A stretch of 64,000 bases of DNA from Verrucomicrobiota bacterium (GCA_003641745.1 QNAI01000005.1:1-64000); one strand, 5' to 3'. Numbered from the stretch's first letter, positions 44,827 through 54,895 are shown. Numbers and translations are program-made. The notes: a model not told the origin generated them from the letters alone.

Positions 44827-45810
44827 ATGTCATCGAATTGGTTCATACGAAATTGGTTCCTGGTCGGTTTGGTCCTGTCCGTGATCCTGGCGTGGGTCTT
44901 CCCGCAGGGTGGGGCGGCTGGCGGGTGGTTGCCGGTGGAGTGGATGATCCGGGCCGGGGTGGTGACCATCTTCTTTCTCCAGGGCCTGACCCTTGCCTCC
45001 GAGCAGGTCTGGAAGGGGCTGGTCCGGTGGCGGCTCCACCTCATGATCCAGTCGTATATATTCCTGATCACACCCCTGCTTGCGATCGGGTTTGCCGCAC
45101 TTGCGTCGCGATACCTCACCGCTGACCTCGCCATCGGCTTCGTCTTCCTCGGTGCACTCCCCACCACGATCTCCTCGGCTCTGGTTTTTACCGCTCTGGC
45201 CGGGGGCAATGTGACGCTCGCCCTGGTCAATACGACCCTATCGAACGTGGCGGGCGTCGCGCTCACCCCGCTTTGGATTTCCTTTTTTGTCCGGGTTCAG
45301 GGTGAGGTCATGCCCCTGGGCTCCATGATCCTGAAAATCGCCCTGCTCGTCCTTTTGCCCCTGATCATCGGCCAGATCCTGCGCCCCGGGTTGCACCGGT
45401 GGGCGGACTCCAACAAGAAGAGATTCAGCAACCTGAGCAGTGGTATCGTGCTCTTCATCGTCTACACCTCCTTCTGCAGTTCGATCGTCTCCGGATTCTT
45501 CAGCGACCTGGGCCCGGCCGTTTCACTGGGCGTGCTTCTCCTGGTCGTTGTGTATTTCGGGGTGGTGCTGGCACTGGTTACGCTGGGGCTCCTGGGCGCC
45601 GGGCTCGCACCACGAGATGCGTCCGCCGTCATGTTCTGCGCTTCGCACAAGACGTTGGCGGCCGGAGTGCCGATGGCCAAGCTGATCTTTGCCTCGAATC
45701 CAGCCATCGGTTTGATTCTGCTTCCGGTTATGTTCTACCACCCGATCCAGTTGCTTGTTGGCGGCTTCCTGATCGGTTGGTTTAGAAAAAGGTCAAACTC
45801 GAATGAATAA
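44827..45810 (+). CDS. Bile acid:sodium symporter-family (BASS/SBF-like) transporter
   Basis: The 327-residue protein has about 9-10 membrane helices, with LGALPTTISSALVFTALAGGN near the centre and ASHKTLAAGVPMAKLIF, motifs typical of the BASS family members annotated as sodium/bile acid cotransporter 7-like. The substrate is probably an organic anion. It overlaps the next gene by eight bases, implying coupling with a FAD-linked 2-hydroxyacid oxidase; such an oxidase would use a carboxylate the carrier imports. Confidence 0.83.
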   Translation: MSSNWFIRNWFLVGLVLSVILAWVFPQGGAAGGWLPVEWMIRAGVVTIFFLQGLTLASEQVWKGLVRWRLHLMIQSYIFLITPLLAIGFAALASRYLTADLAIGFVFLGALPTTISSALVFTALAGGNVTLALVNTTLSNVAGVALTPLWISFFVRVQGEVMPLGSMILKIALLVLLPLIIGQILRPGLHRWADSNKKRFSNLSSGIVLFIVYTSFCSSIVSGFFSDLGPAVSLGVLLLVVVYFGVVLALVTLGLLGAGLAPRDASAVMFCASHKTLAAGVPMAKLIFASNPAIGLILLPVMFYHPIQLLVGGFLIGWFRKRSNSNE

Positions 45811-47251
45811 GAACACCAGTATCGAATCGTCGGCATTGCAGAAGCGCCTGCGGCGGGCGGTGGGCGACGCGGCGTTCTTCGACCGCAAGAACCGCTTCGA
45901 AGCGTCCTACGATGGCAGCAAGCTTTCTTTTCTTCCGGACGCGGTGGTGAGGCCCCGTTGCGAGGCCGACATCAGGCGCATGCTTTTGCTTGCCAATCGT
46001 ACGAGAACCCCTGTGACGGTCAGAGGCGGGGGTTCCAGCCTGACCGGATCTGCCTCTCCGCTGAAGGGCGGATGGGTACTTGATCTTTCAGGATGGACTG
46101 CGATTGACCTCGACGCTGAGCAGGGCCTGGTCGATGTCCAGCCCGGGGCTCGGATCGCGGATATCCAGAGCTCGGTGGAATCAGGGGGGTGGTTTTATCC
46201 TCCGGACCCGTCCTCAAAGGCGTATTCCACCATCGGTGGAAACATCGCCTGCAATGCGGGAGGTATGCGTGGGGCCAAGTACGGCGTGACCCGTGACTTC
46301 GTCCTCGCACTCAGAGGTTTTCTGCCCACTGGAGATTACGTGGAGTGGGGGGGGCATTACCGGAAATTCGCTTGTGGCTATAATATCCGGGACCTGTGGA
46401 TCGGAAGCGAAGGCACCCTCGGGGTGGTGACCGGAGCTGTGCTGAAACTCCTGCCCAAGCCGGAAAGCCGCTGGACCCTGCTGTCGGTATTCACCGATGA
46501 GCGTGCTGCCCTGATGGGTGTTCGCAGCCTCCTGGCGACGCGTGTTTTCCCATCCATTGTCGAGTTCCTCGACCACCGCAGTGTCCATTGCGCCGAGCGC
46601 GCCACAGACTCGGTTTTCTTTGAGCACCAGGCGGGCCGCCCGGTCCTGTTGGTGGAGATCGACGGATCTGCGGAGGACCTGATCGAGCGCCGGAAGGTGG
46701 TTCGCAAGTGGGCGCGCCAGTATGCGCTCGCCACCCGCGAGGCGAAAACGGATTCCGCGTCCGAGCGTCTCTGGCAGGTGCGCCGGAAATGTTCGGGCGC
46801 GATGTTTGAGCTGGGGAATACGAAGTTGAATGAGGACGTTGTGGTTCCCCTGGCTCGGCAAGTCGAATTCTATGAATTCCTAGAGGAATTACAGAGGGAT
46901 TCCGGACTCTCGGCCCCGACCTTCGGACATGCGGCCGACGGCAATTTCCATGTCAATATCATGTACGATCGGGAGGACCGGGAGCAGTCACGACAGGCCC
47001 GGAACGCTGTTCAACGCCTGATGGAGAAAGTGGTGGCACTCGGAGGCACGATCACCGGTGAGCATGGGATCGGACTGGCCAAGACCCCGTTTCTCCCAAT
47101 CGCCCGGAATCGAGCCGAGATCGCAGCCATGCGTGGTATCAAGAAGGCGCTCGATCCCAATGGAATCCTGAATCCGGGAAAGATCTTCGACCGGTTTCAA
47201 ATATGGAACCACCGACCGATCGAGGTGAGATTGCCCTGGGACCACCGATAA
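45803..47251 (+). CDS. FAD-linked 2-hydroxyacid oxidase, GlcD-like
   Basis: The 482-residue protein has an FAD-binding PCMH domain (VTVRGGGSSLTGSASPL, STIGGNIACNAGG, LWIGSEGTLGVVTG) and a C-terminal cap with FGHAADGNFHVNIMYD and TITGEHGIGLAKTPFL, as in glycolate oxidase GlcD and D-lactate dehydrogenase. No iron-sulfur domain is attached, so it would need partners or a different acceptor. It is coupled to the anion carrier upstream. Confidence 0.88.
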   Translation: MNKNTSIESSALQKRLRRAVGDAAFFDRKNRFEASYDGSKLSFLPDAVVRPRCEADIRRMLLLANRTRTPVTVRGGGSSLTGSASPLKGGWVLDLSGWTAIDLDAEQGLVDVQPGARIADIQSSVESGGWFYPPDPSSKAYSTIGGNIACNAGGMRGAKYGVTRDFVLALRGFLPTGDYVEWGGHYRKFACGYNIRDLWIGSEGTLGVVTGAVLKLLPKPESRWTLLSVFTDERAALMGVRSLLATRVFPSIVEFLDHRSVHCAERATDSVFFEHQAGRPVLLVEIDGSAEDLIERRKVVRKWARQYALATREAKTDSASERLWQVRRKCSGAMFELGNTKLNEDVVVPLARQVEFYEFLEELQRDSGLSAPTFGHAADGNFHVNIMYDREDREQSRQARNAVQRLMEKVVALGGTITGEHGIGLAKTPFLPIARNRAEIAAMRGIKKALDPNGILNPGKIFDRFQIWNHRPIEVRLPWDHR

Positions 47252-47391
47252 CGTAGCCACGCCCTACCTGATCAGTCTGCTGTTGCGCGGCGTACCCTAA
47301 GCCTTCAACCAGAGCTTGCATGACCAACACAGTTGCTTCGGTCATAGGAATACGGGCGGTTGCCACGATCAAGATGCCATTCCCCCACACC

Positions 47392-48870
47392 CTATTTTTC
47401 CGGGTCGGAACCCTCTCCATTTTCGGCAAGTTCCTGGGATTGAATTTTCCTTGGTGCCTGATCGATACCGGACACTTCGGCGATCTCCTCGTTTGAGGTG
47501 CTGCCGAGTTCGCGGAAGCGTCGAGCGGAAATAAGAACTCGGGTTTCGAGTGCGCCAACCGCGCGGTTATAGGCGCTGACCGAACGGTCGAGTGCCCGGC
47601 GCAGGTCGTCGAAGTGTCCGGCAAGAACCCGGATGCGGTCATAGAGCTGGCGGCCGAGATCACTGATCGCAGTGGCGTTTTCAGTCAGCTTCTCCTGACG
47701 CCAGCCATAGGCGACGGCGCGCAGCAGGGCGATCAGGGTGGTGGGCGTGGCCAGGATCACCTTCTGGTCGACTCCGGCTTCGATCAGAGTGGGATCCTTG
47801 CTGAGCGCGGCGCTGAAAAACGACTCTCCGGGCAGAAAGAGCACTACGAATTCAGGGGCTGGTTGAAACTGGTCCCAATAGGATTTCGCGCCAAGTTTGA
47901 CCAGGTGCGAGCGAACGTGTCGGGCGTGATCCGCCAGTCGAGTGGTGCGCGTGTCTTCATCGGTGGATTCGGTCGCATCCAGGTAAGCCTGGAGCGGCGC
48001 CTTCGAATCAACCACGATCTGTTTGCCGCCGGGTAGTCGGACGATGAGATCGGGTCTGAGCCGCCCGGTCTCGGTCGTGACCGACTCCTGTTGGGTGAAA
48101 TCGCAATATTCAACCATGCCGGCCATCTCCACCACGCGTTTCAGTTGGATCTCGCCCCAGCGTCCTCCAATGGCCGGTGCCCGCAGGGCGCGGATCAGGT
48201 TTCCGGTTTCCGACTGAAGCTGACCCTGGGATGTCAGCAGATTCTTGATTTGCTCGGAGAGTCCGGCGTAGGCGCCGGTGCGGGCCTTTTCAAGGTCCTG
48301 TATCCGGGTGTCGACCTTGGTCAGCGACTCCTTGAGTGGCTGGATGATCTGGTTGATGGCTTGCTCCCGAGCTTCCAGGCTGTTGGCTGCGTTCTCCTGG
48401 AGTTTGCCGAAGGAGGTCTGGGCGAGTTCGAGAAACGTCCTGTTATTGTCTCGCAATGCATCGGCGGAAAGGGCCTTGAACGCTTCGATCAGCCTGCTCT
48501 GTGCCTGGTTGACCGCGGCGAGTTTTTCGGTCGAGGTCTGCCGTTCATTCTCGAGGGATGTCTGCAGGCGTGCGACGTCGGTCTGAAGGTCAATCCCTGC
48601 CGCCCGCAACCGCTCACACTCTTCCTCGATCGAATCCGACTCTTTCTCCCGTTGCTGCAGGCGTTCGCCCAATTGACGTACCCGTTCTTCGGTCGTGGCC
48701 TGAAATCGGTCGCGGCGTGCCAGTTTCTTGTCGTGCGAAAGCCGAACGATCAACCAGACAACCAGGCCCGAGATGAGACTGCCGACCAGAAACGCTATGG
48801 AAAGCGGGATCGGATCGGCCAGGTTGAGCTGCGCCAGAATCGAGCCGGGCAAATGCGGCAGGGAATTCAC
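47392..48870 (-). CDS. rmuC: DNA recombination protein RmuC family
   Basis: The 492-residue protein has an N-terminal membrane anchor (about 18-42), a long coiled coil (about 50-200, rich in Glu, Gln and Arg) and a C-terminal nuclease-like domain with [38 protein letters not shown] and [15 protein letters not shown], all typical of RmuC. The family limits inversions and affects recombination. It converges with the GlcD-like gene. Confidence 0.93.
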   Translation of the reverse strand: MNSLPHLPGSILAQLNLADPIPLSIAFLVGSLISGLVVWLIVRLSHDKKLARRDRFQATTEERVRQLGERLQQREKESDSIEEECERLRAAGIDLQTDVARLQTSLENERQTSTEKLAAVNQAQSRLIEAFKALSADALRDNNRTFLELAQTSFGKLQENAANSLEAREQAINQIIQPLKESLTKVDTRIQDLEKARTGAYAGLSEQIKNLLTSQGQLQSETGNLIRALRAPAIGGRWGEIQLKRVVEMAGMVEYCDFTQQESVTTETGRLRPDLIVRLPGGKQIVVDSKAPLQAYLDATESTDEDTRTTRLADHARHVRSHLVKLGAKSYWDQFQPAPEFVVLFLPGESFFSAALSKDPTLIEAGVDQKVILATPTTLIALLRAVAYGWRQEKLTENATAISDLGRQLYDRIRVLAGHFDDLRRALDRSVSAYNRAVGALETRVLISARRFRELGSTSNEEIAEVSGIDQAPRKIQSQELAENGEGSDPEK

Positions 48871-49123
48871 AGAAACCTACACTGGTAGTCCATCACGCAT
48901 GAATTGATGGGTCAGGGTGGAGAGGGTTTTTCCCTCGATGGCCAGTTTGATCGAGGCATAAAGCCTCTCCTACAAGAGGGGGAATGGGGGTATCTCGATC
49001 AGAGGAAGGTCTCACAGGACACGAGTGTCTCAGGAAGTTTTTCCGGTCGAAGACGTCCCGGCCAGCCGCTTCGGACGGAATCATCAGATGAGCCGATCGG
49101 GGAGAAACTTATCTGGAACTCCA

Positions 49124-50401
49124 CTAGGATTCCGGCTCGGCCGCGGGAAAGAACAACCTGAACTCGGTTCCTTCATCCGGTCGGCTCTGAAGCCAAAGGA
49201 GCCCTTGGGAATTTTTCATCAGCCGGGAAACGATCGACAGACCCAGACCGGTGCCTCCCTGAGTGCCCTTGGTGGTGAAATAAGGCTCAAAAACCCGCTG
49301 GAAGAGATCACTGGGAATGCCATTGCCCTGATCGGTGACAGTGATCGAGAGAATGGGGGCCTTGTTTTCAAAAACTTCGTGGTGGAGCAGGTGTGTGTCC
49401 GGACCGGTGGGAAGCAACCCAAGTTCGATCGGCCGGTCGTGGCGGGTGGCAACCACTTCCACCGTCTGTGGCTGGTTGGAACTCTGGAAGGCGTTGACTG
49501 ACAGATTGATCAACACCTGAATCAACTCCGTGCAGTTCACTGCGGCAAGCAGGTCGGAATCGAGGGGCTTGACCACCAGCTTGCTCGATTTGACCGACGG
49601 GTGCGACTTGAGCAGCGATATCAGGTCGGAGAGCAACAGATTGATCGAGATGGCCTGGTGTTCGGCCGACGTGCTGTTCAGGAGCTTGAGGTAGCGGCTT
49701 GTGATGGCGCCGCAGGTTGAGACCTGCTTGGAGATGATATTCAGCTTTCCCCGCGCTTCTTCAAGAGATGAACCGGACAGCACAGTGGAGCGGGACAACT
49801 GCATTTCCAGCATCTCCACGAACCCGGAAATGATGGTCAACGGATTATTGATGTCGTGCAGGACGCCGGCGTAGATTTCGTTGGCGGTCCGGGCCATCTC
49901 CTCGCGCAGGTTGGCATCCTGGAGTTCGTTTGTGAGCTTGTTGAAACGCGCGAAAGTTGAGGTTATATTGTCACTGATACCCCGCAGTCGTGATGCGCGC
50001 TTGACCGACTCGCGTATCGTGGCGATGTCAAACGGCTTGTTGAGGTAATCGCAGGCACCCAGTCGGATGGCCTGCCGCGCCGTCTCCAGCGTCTCATAGG
50101 CCGTCAACATGATCACCTCGGCGGATGGAGAAATCGCCTTGATCTGTCTCAGTACTTCGATTCCCGACTGACCGGCCATGCGGATGTCGAGGATGGCCAC
50201 GTGGATCGGGTGGTTGCGCACATACTCGATCGCCTTTTCACCAGAATCGACCGCATGAACATGGTAGTCGTTTCTGAACACCATCCGAAGCGATTGCCTT
50301 GGACCCTCTTCATCGTCGACGACGAGCAGGGTTTTCTTGGTCTTCTCATCGTCTTTCGTTCCGCTCGGAACGGAGACGGATTCGAGTTCAGGTAAACGCA
50401 T
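49124..50401 (-). CDS. Receiver-histidine kinase protein (PhcR-like architecture)
   Basis: The 425-residue protein has an N-terminal receiver domain (about 22-135) with acidic pocket VVDDEE, acceptor Asp72 in LDIRMAG, Thr100 in MLTAYE and Lys122 in NKPF. It is followed by a histidine kinase with His182 in LHDINNPL and a HATPase domain (N box LINLSVNAF, G boxes TDQGNGIP and GGTGLGLSI). A receiver whose output is a kinase is an unusual order. Ralstonia PhcR has the same general arrangement. It lies downstream of the 50551-52545 kinase on the same strand. Confidence 0.88.
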   Translation of the reverse strand: MRLPELESVSVPSGTKDDEKTKKTLLVVDDEEGPRQSLRMVFRNDYHVHAVDSGEKAIEYVRNHPIHVAILDIRMAGQSGIEVLRQIKAISPSAEVIMLTAYETLETARQAIRLGACDYLNKPFDIATIRESVKRASRLRGISDNITSTFARFNKLTNELQDANLREEMARTANEIYAGVLHDINNPLTIISGFVEMLEMQLSRSTVLSGSSLEEARGKLNIISKQVSTCGAITSRYLKLLNSTSAEHQAISINLLLSDLISLLKSHPSVKSSKLVVKPLDSDLLAAVNCTELIQVLINLSVNAFQSSNQPQTVEVVATRHDRPIELGLLPTGPDTHLLHHEVFENKAPILSITVTDQGNGIPSDLFQRVFEPYFTTKGTQGGTGLGLSIVSRLMKNSQGLLWLQSRPDEGTEFRLFFPAAEPES

Positions 50402-50550
50402 ACGAAAATCGAGCGGGTGGGGTGTTCAAGGCGTTTGGATAGAGCTTGGAGCCGAATGCGGCAAGGTCAAATGTGGGGTTGTCCAAGTGGCTGCGGACAG
50501 ACCGCAGACCGGGTCGACCACCTGCTCCTGGTCCATCGAGGCGTAGGGTT

Positions 50551-52545
50551 TCAGTTATCGGCATGGGGCAGAATGATGGCGACATCCACTTCGTTGTCTC
50601 GGGAACGCGGCTTGACCACCAGTTGGCCATGGTGTTCGTCAATGATCCGGTCGGCCACGGTCAGTCCAAGACCGACCCCGGTGTTGCGGGTTGTGAAAAA
50701 CGGTTCGAGTGCACGCTCGGCGGTTTCATTGGTGAAACCGACCCCGTTGTCCGAGAAATCGAGGGCAATCTTGCCCTCAACCCCATTGCGAACAGAAACA
50801 TTGACCACCGGGTCTTCGGTGTTGGCCTGTATGGCGTTGGCCAACACTTCCCCTACGGCATGCTTCAAGCTGTGCCGATCGCATCGGACGACCGCGTTGT
50901 CGATCTCGCACTTGACTTCGAGAGTGGGCCGGCCTCCGAACTGCCCACGGACCGCCTGGAAACTCTCGTCGATCAGGGCCGGGATCTCCGCCACGTCGGT
51001 CAGGGACAGACTCGGTTGGGCGAGAAAAAGCATCTGGTCGGTAAACCGTTGGATGCGTCCGGTTTCTGTTTCGAGGGCCTGCTTGAGCGAGTGCCGGAAG
51101 TCCTCGTTGGCATACTCCTGATCGAGCAGCTGCTGGTGAGTGGTCAGCGGGACAAGGGAGTTTCTTATTTCGTGGGCGAACCGCTTTGCGATCAGGGAAA
51201 TGAGCTTCGTCTTGGACGATTCGATATCGTAGTGTTTAGCCGCCTCGATCTGGGTGAAATCCTCGACCACGACCATGACGGATTGGGGCAGGCGGTGGTC
51301 ACCGTTGCGGAACGGAATGATGGATACCCGGAATATGCTCTTGTCTTCCGGACCGGCCGTATAGAAGAACGGCGCGGGATTGACCCCCTTTTCGACCACA
51401 TCGTAAATCGGGGTGGCCAGCGCCGATTCCAGGTCGGCGAATTCCAGGGGTTTTGTCGATTCCTGGTCGCCCGTGACGAAATTCAACATCGCACGATTGG
51501 CGTGGAGGATGGTCAGGTCGCGGCCGACCACCATGCTTCCGCTGCTCATCGATGAAAGCACGTCGGAGAAGAGTTTGTGGTTGGCGGAGAGTTGGTGGTG
51601 CAACCAGCTGTTCTTGATCGCCAGTCCGAGTTCCTCCATCAGAAGAAAAAGCAGCTGCAGCTCATCGTCTGAAAAATCGGTTCCGGTCACCCGGTCACCT
51701 AGTATTGCCACCCCCAGAGTTCGTTCACGATCCGAGATGGGGATGGCGATATGGGAACCGAGGATCTCAAACTCCCTCTGGATTTTCGGGCTCAGTCCCC
51801 CGAAAAACTGGCTGCTGTCGGGCCCGGCGCGAAGGATGTGATTGGCCTTGGACAATCGCTCGCCAATACCGGCGTTGCGCGACAGTTCGAAGCAGTCGCG
51901 GATGTCCAGCGGGATGCCGACGGATGAGACGCAGGGAAGGCGGGTCCCCTCGCCCGATACGGCCATCGAGCTCATCGGAGGTGGTTCGAGGAAGATCGCT
52001 ATCCGGTTTACGCGGATGATCTCGCGCAGTTTCAGAACGAAATGCTGGGTAAATAATTTGTAATCCAGTGAATATCCGAGGACGTGGGAAAAGTCCCTCA
52101 GCACCTCAAGAGCAGACCGGGACAGCCCGGTTTCAGGTGGAGGGGTGGCAGCAACCTTGGTCACAGCGGGGATCGAGGCGGCTTCGCCCAGACGGACCAG
52201 TCTATCGATTACGGATCGGAAATGAGTCGCCACCAGTGGATCGTGGAACACGTAGTCGACTCCCTTGCTCAGCGCGGACTCCTCCCAGGCCGGAGGGCAG
52301 CTTTCGACCGTGACGGCCAGGGGACACCCGGGACTCAACCGCTTGATCAGAGAAATCTCCTCAAGCGCATTCTTGATCGATCGATCAACGCAGAAGATGC
52401 TGACATCAAAGACGTTGGCTCCAAGCGCAGTCCGTGCATCCTCGACGCTTGAACGCGATGAAGTTTTGTAATCCTCCGCGGGCAGAAAGGCGACTATGCG
52501 TTTTTCAGCGTCGCGGTTTTTGGCAATGAGGAGAACACTGATCAC
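50551..52545 (-). CDS. Sensor histidine kinase: receiver-like, GAF, PAS, HATPase
   Basis: The 664-residue protein is soluble. The N-terminus (about 1-115) has a receiver fold but no acidic pair, and the acceptor position appears to be Cys52. A GAF domain occupies about 150-315, a PAS domain about 325-435, the dimerisation helix has His458 in RFAHEIRNSL, and a HATPase domain ends the protein (AVGEVLANAIQAN and GFTNETAERALE, then GVGLGLTVADRII). It sits upstream of the receiver-kinase gene with a 149-base gap and diverges from the LuxD-methyltransferase gene. It may sense cytoplasmic ligand rather than membrane signal. Confidence 0.87.
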   Translation of the reverse strand: MISVLLIAKNRDAEKRIVAFLPAEDYKTSSRSSVEDARTALGANVFDVSIFCVDRSIKNALEEISLIKRLSPGCPLAVTVESCPPAWEESALSKGVDYVFHDPLVATHFRSVIDRLVRLGEAASIPAVTKVAATPPPETGLSRSALEVLRDFSHVLGYSLDYKLFTQHFVLKLREIIRVNRIAIFLEPPPMSSMAVSGEGTRLPCVSSVGIPLDIRDCFELSRNAGIGERLSKANHILRAGPDSSQFFGGLSPKIQREFEILGSHIAIPISDRERTLGVAILGDRVTGTDFSDDELQLLFLLMEELGLAIKNSWLHHQLSANHKLFSDVLSSMSSGSMVVGRDLTILHANRAMLNFVTGDQESTKPLEFADLESALATPIYDVVEKGVNPAPFFYTAGPEDKSIFRVSIIPFRNGDHRLPQSVMVVVEDFTQIEAAKHYDIESSKTKLISLIAKRFAHEIRNSLVPLTTHQQLLDQEYANEDFRHSLKQALETETGRIQRFTDQMLFLAQPSLSLTDVAEIPALIDESFQAVRGQFGGRPTLEVKCEIDNAVVRCDRHSLKHAVGEVLANAIQANTEDPVVNVSVRNGVEGKIALDFSDNGVGFTNETAERALEPFFTTRNTGVGLGLTVADRIIDEHHGQLVVKPRSRDNEVDVAIILPHADN

Positions 52546-52725
52546 GGAGAATTCGAACGGATTTCTTCAGGCTGAAGGGCCGGGCGGGAGATGTCACGAG
52601 GAAGTGTCCAGTTTTCGCTGATTGGGGATTCGGCTTGAGGATGGGTGAAAATACGCATGAACGCCAGTCCTGCAGCAGCCGGAACCGGTCATTATAGATA
52701 ACGGATGGTGGCAATTCTCCTTAAA

Positions 52726-52837
52726 GGGCACTTGGATAAATTCGAGACGGTCAGCGCGGCAAGGATTTGGGCGTCGGGCAACGCGGTTCCTGGTTTTATG
52801 TAAAAACGATGACAATCTCCAATTTATCAAAGTGCCC
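52726..52837. mobile_element. 112-bp MITE-like element, GGGCACTTTGA family
   Basis: Ends GGGCACTTGGATAAATT (52726-52742) and AATTTATCAAAGTGCCC (52821-52837) are inverted repeats with one mismatch in 17. The left part also has the GTCAGCGCGGCAAG motif found in the copies near 26174, 34409 and (shortened) 12205. No coding frame is present. It looks like a miniature non-autonomous element. Confidence 0.72.
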
Positions 52838-52840
52838 TAA

Positions 52841-53116
52841 GAGGCTGTCTTAAAAGTGATGAAATGTGTCGTTTGGACAGAAAGGGCTTCGCTGCAAGGC
52901 ACATCCGACATGGGGTATCCTTGGAGGGCTATCTCTTTCGGATGGAACGCCGCGCCGAGGTCGTTTCAGTCAAACCCTTCGGGCAGAGTTGCTTTGGGTC
53001 GTGGCCGGCGTTGGGCACCAGGACCAAGGCCTTCGGGCCTGGGCACCTCGTGCCTGCCTTGCCCAACAACCCAAATCAATCTCCGCGACACGCTTCAGCA
53101 CTTTTAAGACGGCCTC
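52841..53116. mobile_element. 276-bp MITE-like element with 18-bp terminal inverted repeats
   Basis: GAGGCTGTCTTAAAAGTG (52841-52858) and CACTTTTAAGACGGCCTC (53099-53116) pair with one mismatch. A TAA triplet flanks both sides (52838-52840 and 53117-53119), a possible target duplication. Internal short hairpins include GGCCTTCGGGCC. The element is adjacent to the 52726-52837 element. It has no transposase frame; it is probably mobilised in trans. Confidence 0.72.
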
Positions 53117-53203
53117 TAATAAAAGAAAATTGCCAAAACCTTGAATTTCAAATTCATCCGCGGTCTTGATGTGTGGCTGAAAGATGCCCATTGATGTCGA
53201 ACC

Positions 53204-54895
53204 ATGGGCGATGTTCAGGTAAATGATATCGTAAGCGAACAGACGTTCTACCCGAACAAGGACGGGAAGAAGGTCGTTGCCTACGTGGACACGCGCCCGG
53301 GTGATGAGGACGCACCCTTCATCGTCGTTACCCCGAAATACGGGGAATCAAAGAAAAACAGTCTGTCGCTTGCCTATTATCTGGTCTCAAATGGCTTTCG
53401 AGTCGTCCGATTCGATTTTACCTGCCATTTCGGAGAGTCAGACGGATCGATGCTTGATTTCACCCTCGATGAGGGGGTGGACAATGTTCGTGCCACCCTG
53501 GATTTCCTGGAGCGGACCTACGGCTGCGAACAGGTCACTCTCCTGGCGAGCAGCCTCTCATCCCTGGTCGCCGTCCGTGCGGCGAGTACGGACCGGCGGG
53601 TGAAGCACCTCGTCTGTCTGGTCGGTGTGGTCAACCTTACCTATACGCTGGTCAAGGTCTATCAGGAGGACCTGGTGGGTGGCTATATCGATGGCCGGCG
53701 CTACGGTGTCCTGGATATTCTGGGACACGAGGTGGATATGGATCGTTTCTTCGAGGCGACCGTTCGTGGACAGTATCACCGCCTGGAGGACGTGGTCCGG
53801 GACATCTCCGAAATCGACGCTCCGATTTCCTGGTTTCCCGCTTCCAACGACGTCTGGGTGCGTATGGAGGATATCCAGACGGTCGCGAGGTCGAATCCGC
53901 AGATGAGCCTCTATCCGATCGAAGGGGCCATGCACGAAGTCCGCGAAAATCAGGACACGGCTGAACGGAGCCTTCGCATGATCGTGAGTGTGTGCCGGGC
54001 CCGTCATTTTGCCGACCGCGTGTCCGAGGATGAGGTGCGGGTGCCGGACAAGAGGGTGTTGCTCGGGCAGAACAGAAAGGAACGGGACCGGTTGCGGCGG
54101 ATAAAAGTCTTCGAGGGGACGGAAAACGATTTCTGGGGCCAGTATCTGGACAAGTATCGGGTGATGGAGAAGATGGACGAATTCCAGCGCTACCTCGATC
54201 TGGTTGGCGATTTGCTGGGGCCCGTTTCGGAGGATGATGTTCTGTTGGATGCCGGCTGTGGCAACGGCTTGTTTGGTGTCTGGGTCCTGAACGAATTGAT
54301 CCGGCGCAACAATTCACTCCACGGAAAACGCCCGGTCTACCTCGGCATTGAGCTGACGTCCTCGGGCCTCGATGAAGCGATCGATAAACACATGACCGCG
54401 CGGAAGCTGCTCGCGGACGATGTGCAGAACGCCAAAGCATCGGTCGACCTCATCTATGCCCGTGCCGATTTGGAGGAGTTCGGTGATTCCACGAAGACTT
54501 GGGGTAAAATCCTCCAGTTTGCCGACGATTGTTTCGACAAGATCGTGTGCAGTCTCCTTCTCTCTTATCTGAAGAAGCCCGAAAAGCTTCTGCGACATCT
54601 CCACCGGGTTCTCCAGCCGGGCGGCAGGATTGTCATTTCGAGCATGAAACCGTATTGTGACCTTTCCGCGATCTATCGGGACTTCATCGAACAGAAAGCT
54701 TCGCGGAGCGAGATCGAGTCGGCGCGTGAACTCCTGAGGGCGGCCGGAGCGATCAAGGTCAAGGAAGAGCAGGGGTATTACGTATTCTTCAGTGCCGAGC
54801 AATTGACTGCGATGTTGGAAGGCTCAGGCTTTCGCCAGGTACAGTGTTTCGCGTCGTTGGGAAACCAGGCCAACGTGGTCGCCGGCATCAAGTGA
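53204..54895 (+). CDS. LuxD-like acyl-ACP thioesterase fused to SAM methyltransferase
   Basis: The 563-residue protein combines two enzymes. Residues 1-290 are an alpha/beta hydrolase of the LuxD type: nucleophile context ASSLSSLVA with Ser117, SNDVWV with Asp216, and AMHEVREN with His244; LuxD has corresponding Ser-Asp-His motifs (ASLS, NDDWV and SSHDLGEN). Residues 300-563 are a class I methyltransferase with motif I LLDAGCGNGLFG (about 348-359) and a later post-motif region RVLQPGGRIVISSM. A plausible combined reaction is release of a fatty acid from acyl carrier protein followed by methyl transfer. No luxC or luxE homologue is in the window. The stop overlaps the next kinase by four bases. 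The start (ATG 53204) has no strong ribosome site. Confidence 0.85.
   Translation: MGDVQVNDIVSEQTFYPNKDGKKVVAYVDTRPGDEDAPFIVVTPKYGESKKNSLSLAYYLVSNGFRVVRFDFTCHFGESDGSMLDFTLDEGVDNVRATLDFLERTYGCEQVTLLASSLSSLVAVRAASTDRRVKHLVCLVGVVNLTYTLVKVYQEDLVGGYIDGRRYGVLDILGHEVDMDRFFEATVRGQYHRLEDVVRDISEIDAPISWFPASNDVWVRMEDIQTVARSNPQMSLYPIEGAMHEVRENQDTAERSLRMIVSVCRARHFADRVSEDEVRVPDKRVLLGQNRKERDRLRRIKVFEGTENDFWGQYLDKYRVMEKMDEFQRYLDLVGDLLGPVSEDDVLLDAGCGNGLFGVWVLNELIRRNNSLHGKRPVYLGIELTSSGLDEAIDKHMTARKLLADDVQNAKASVDLIYARADLEEFGDSTKTWGKILQFADDCFDKIVCSLLLSYLKKPEKLLRHLHRVLQPGGRIVISSMKPYCDLSAIYRDFIEQKASRSEIESARELLRAAGAIKVKEEQGYYVFFSAEQLTAMLEGSGFRQVQCFASLGNQANVVAGIK

Larger units (their letters stand above)
52546..53203. 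other. Divergent intergenic region with two mobile-like elements
   Basis: No gene is credible in this 658-base region between the minus-strand kinase and the plus-strand LuxD-methyltransferase gene. It holds the 52726-52837 element and, three bases later, the 52841-53116 element. These occupy most of the likely promoter space for both directions. Confidence 0.75.

Noticed and set aside
43787-44884. A 365-codon plus-strand frame overlapping murJ
   Set aside because: It is out of frame with an unambiguous MurJ and has no conserved motifs.
53204-54140. Bioluminescence (luxCDABE) locus
   Set aside because: The LuxD-like domain is fused to a methyltransferase and no luciferase, LuxC reductase or LuxE synthetase is nearby.
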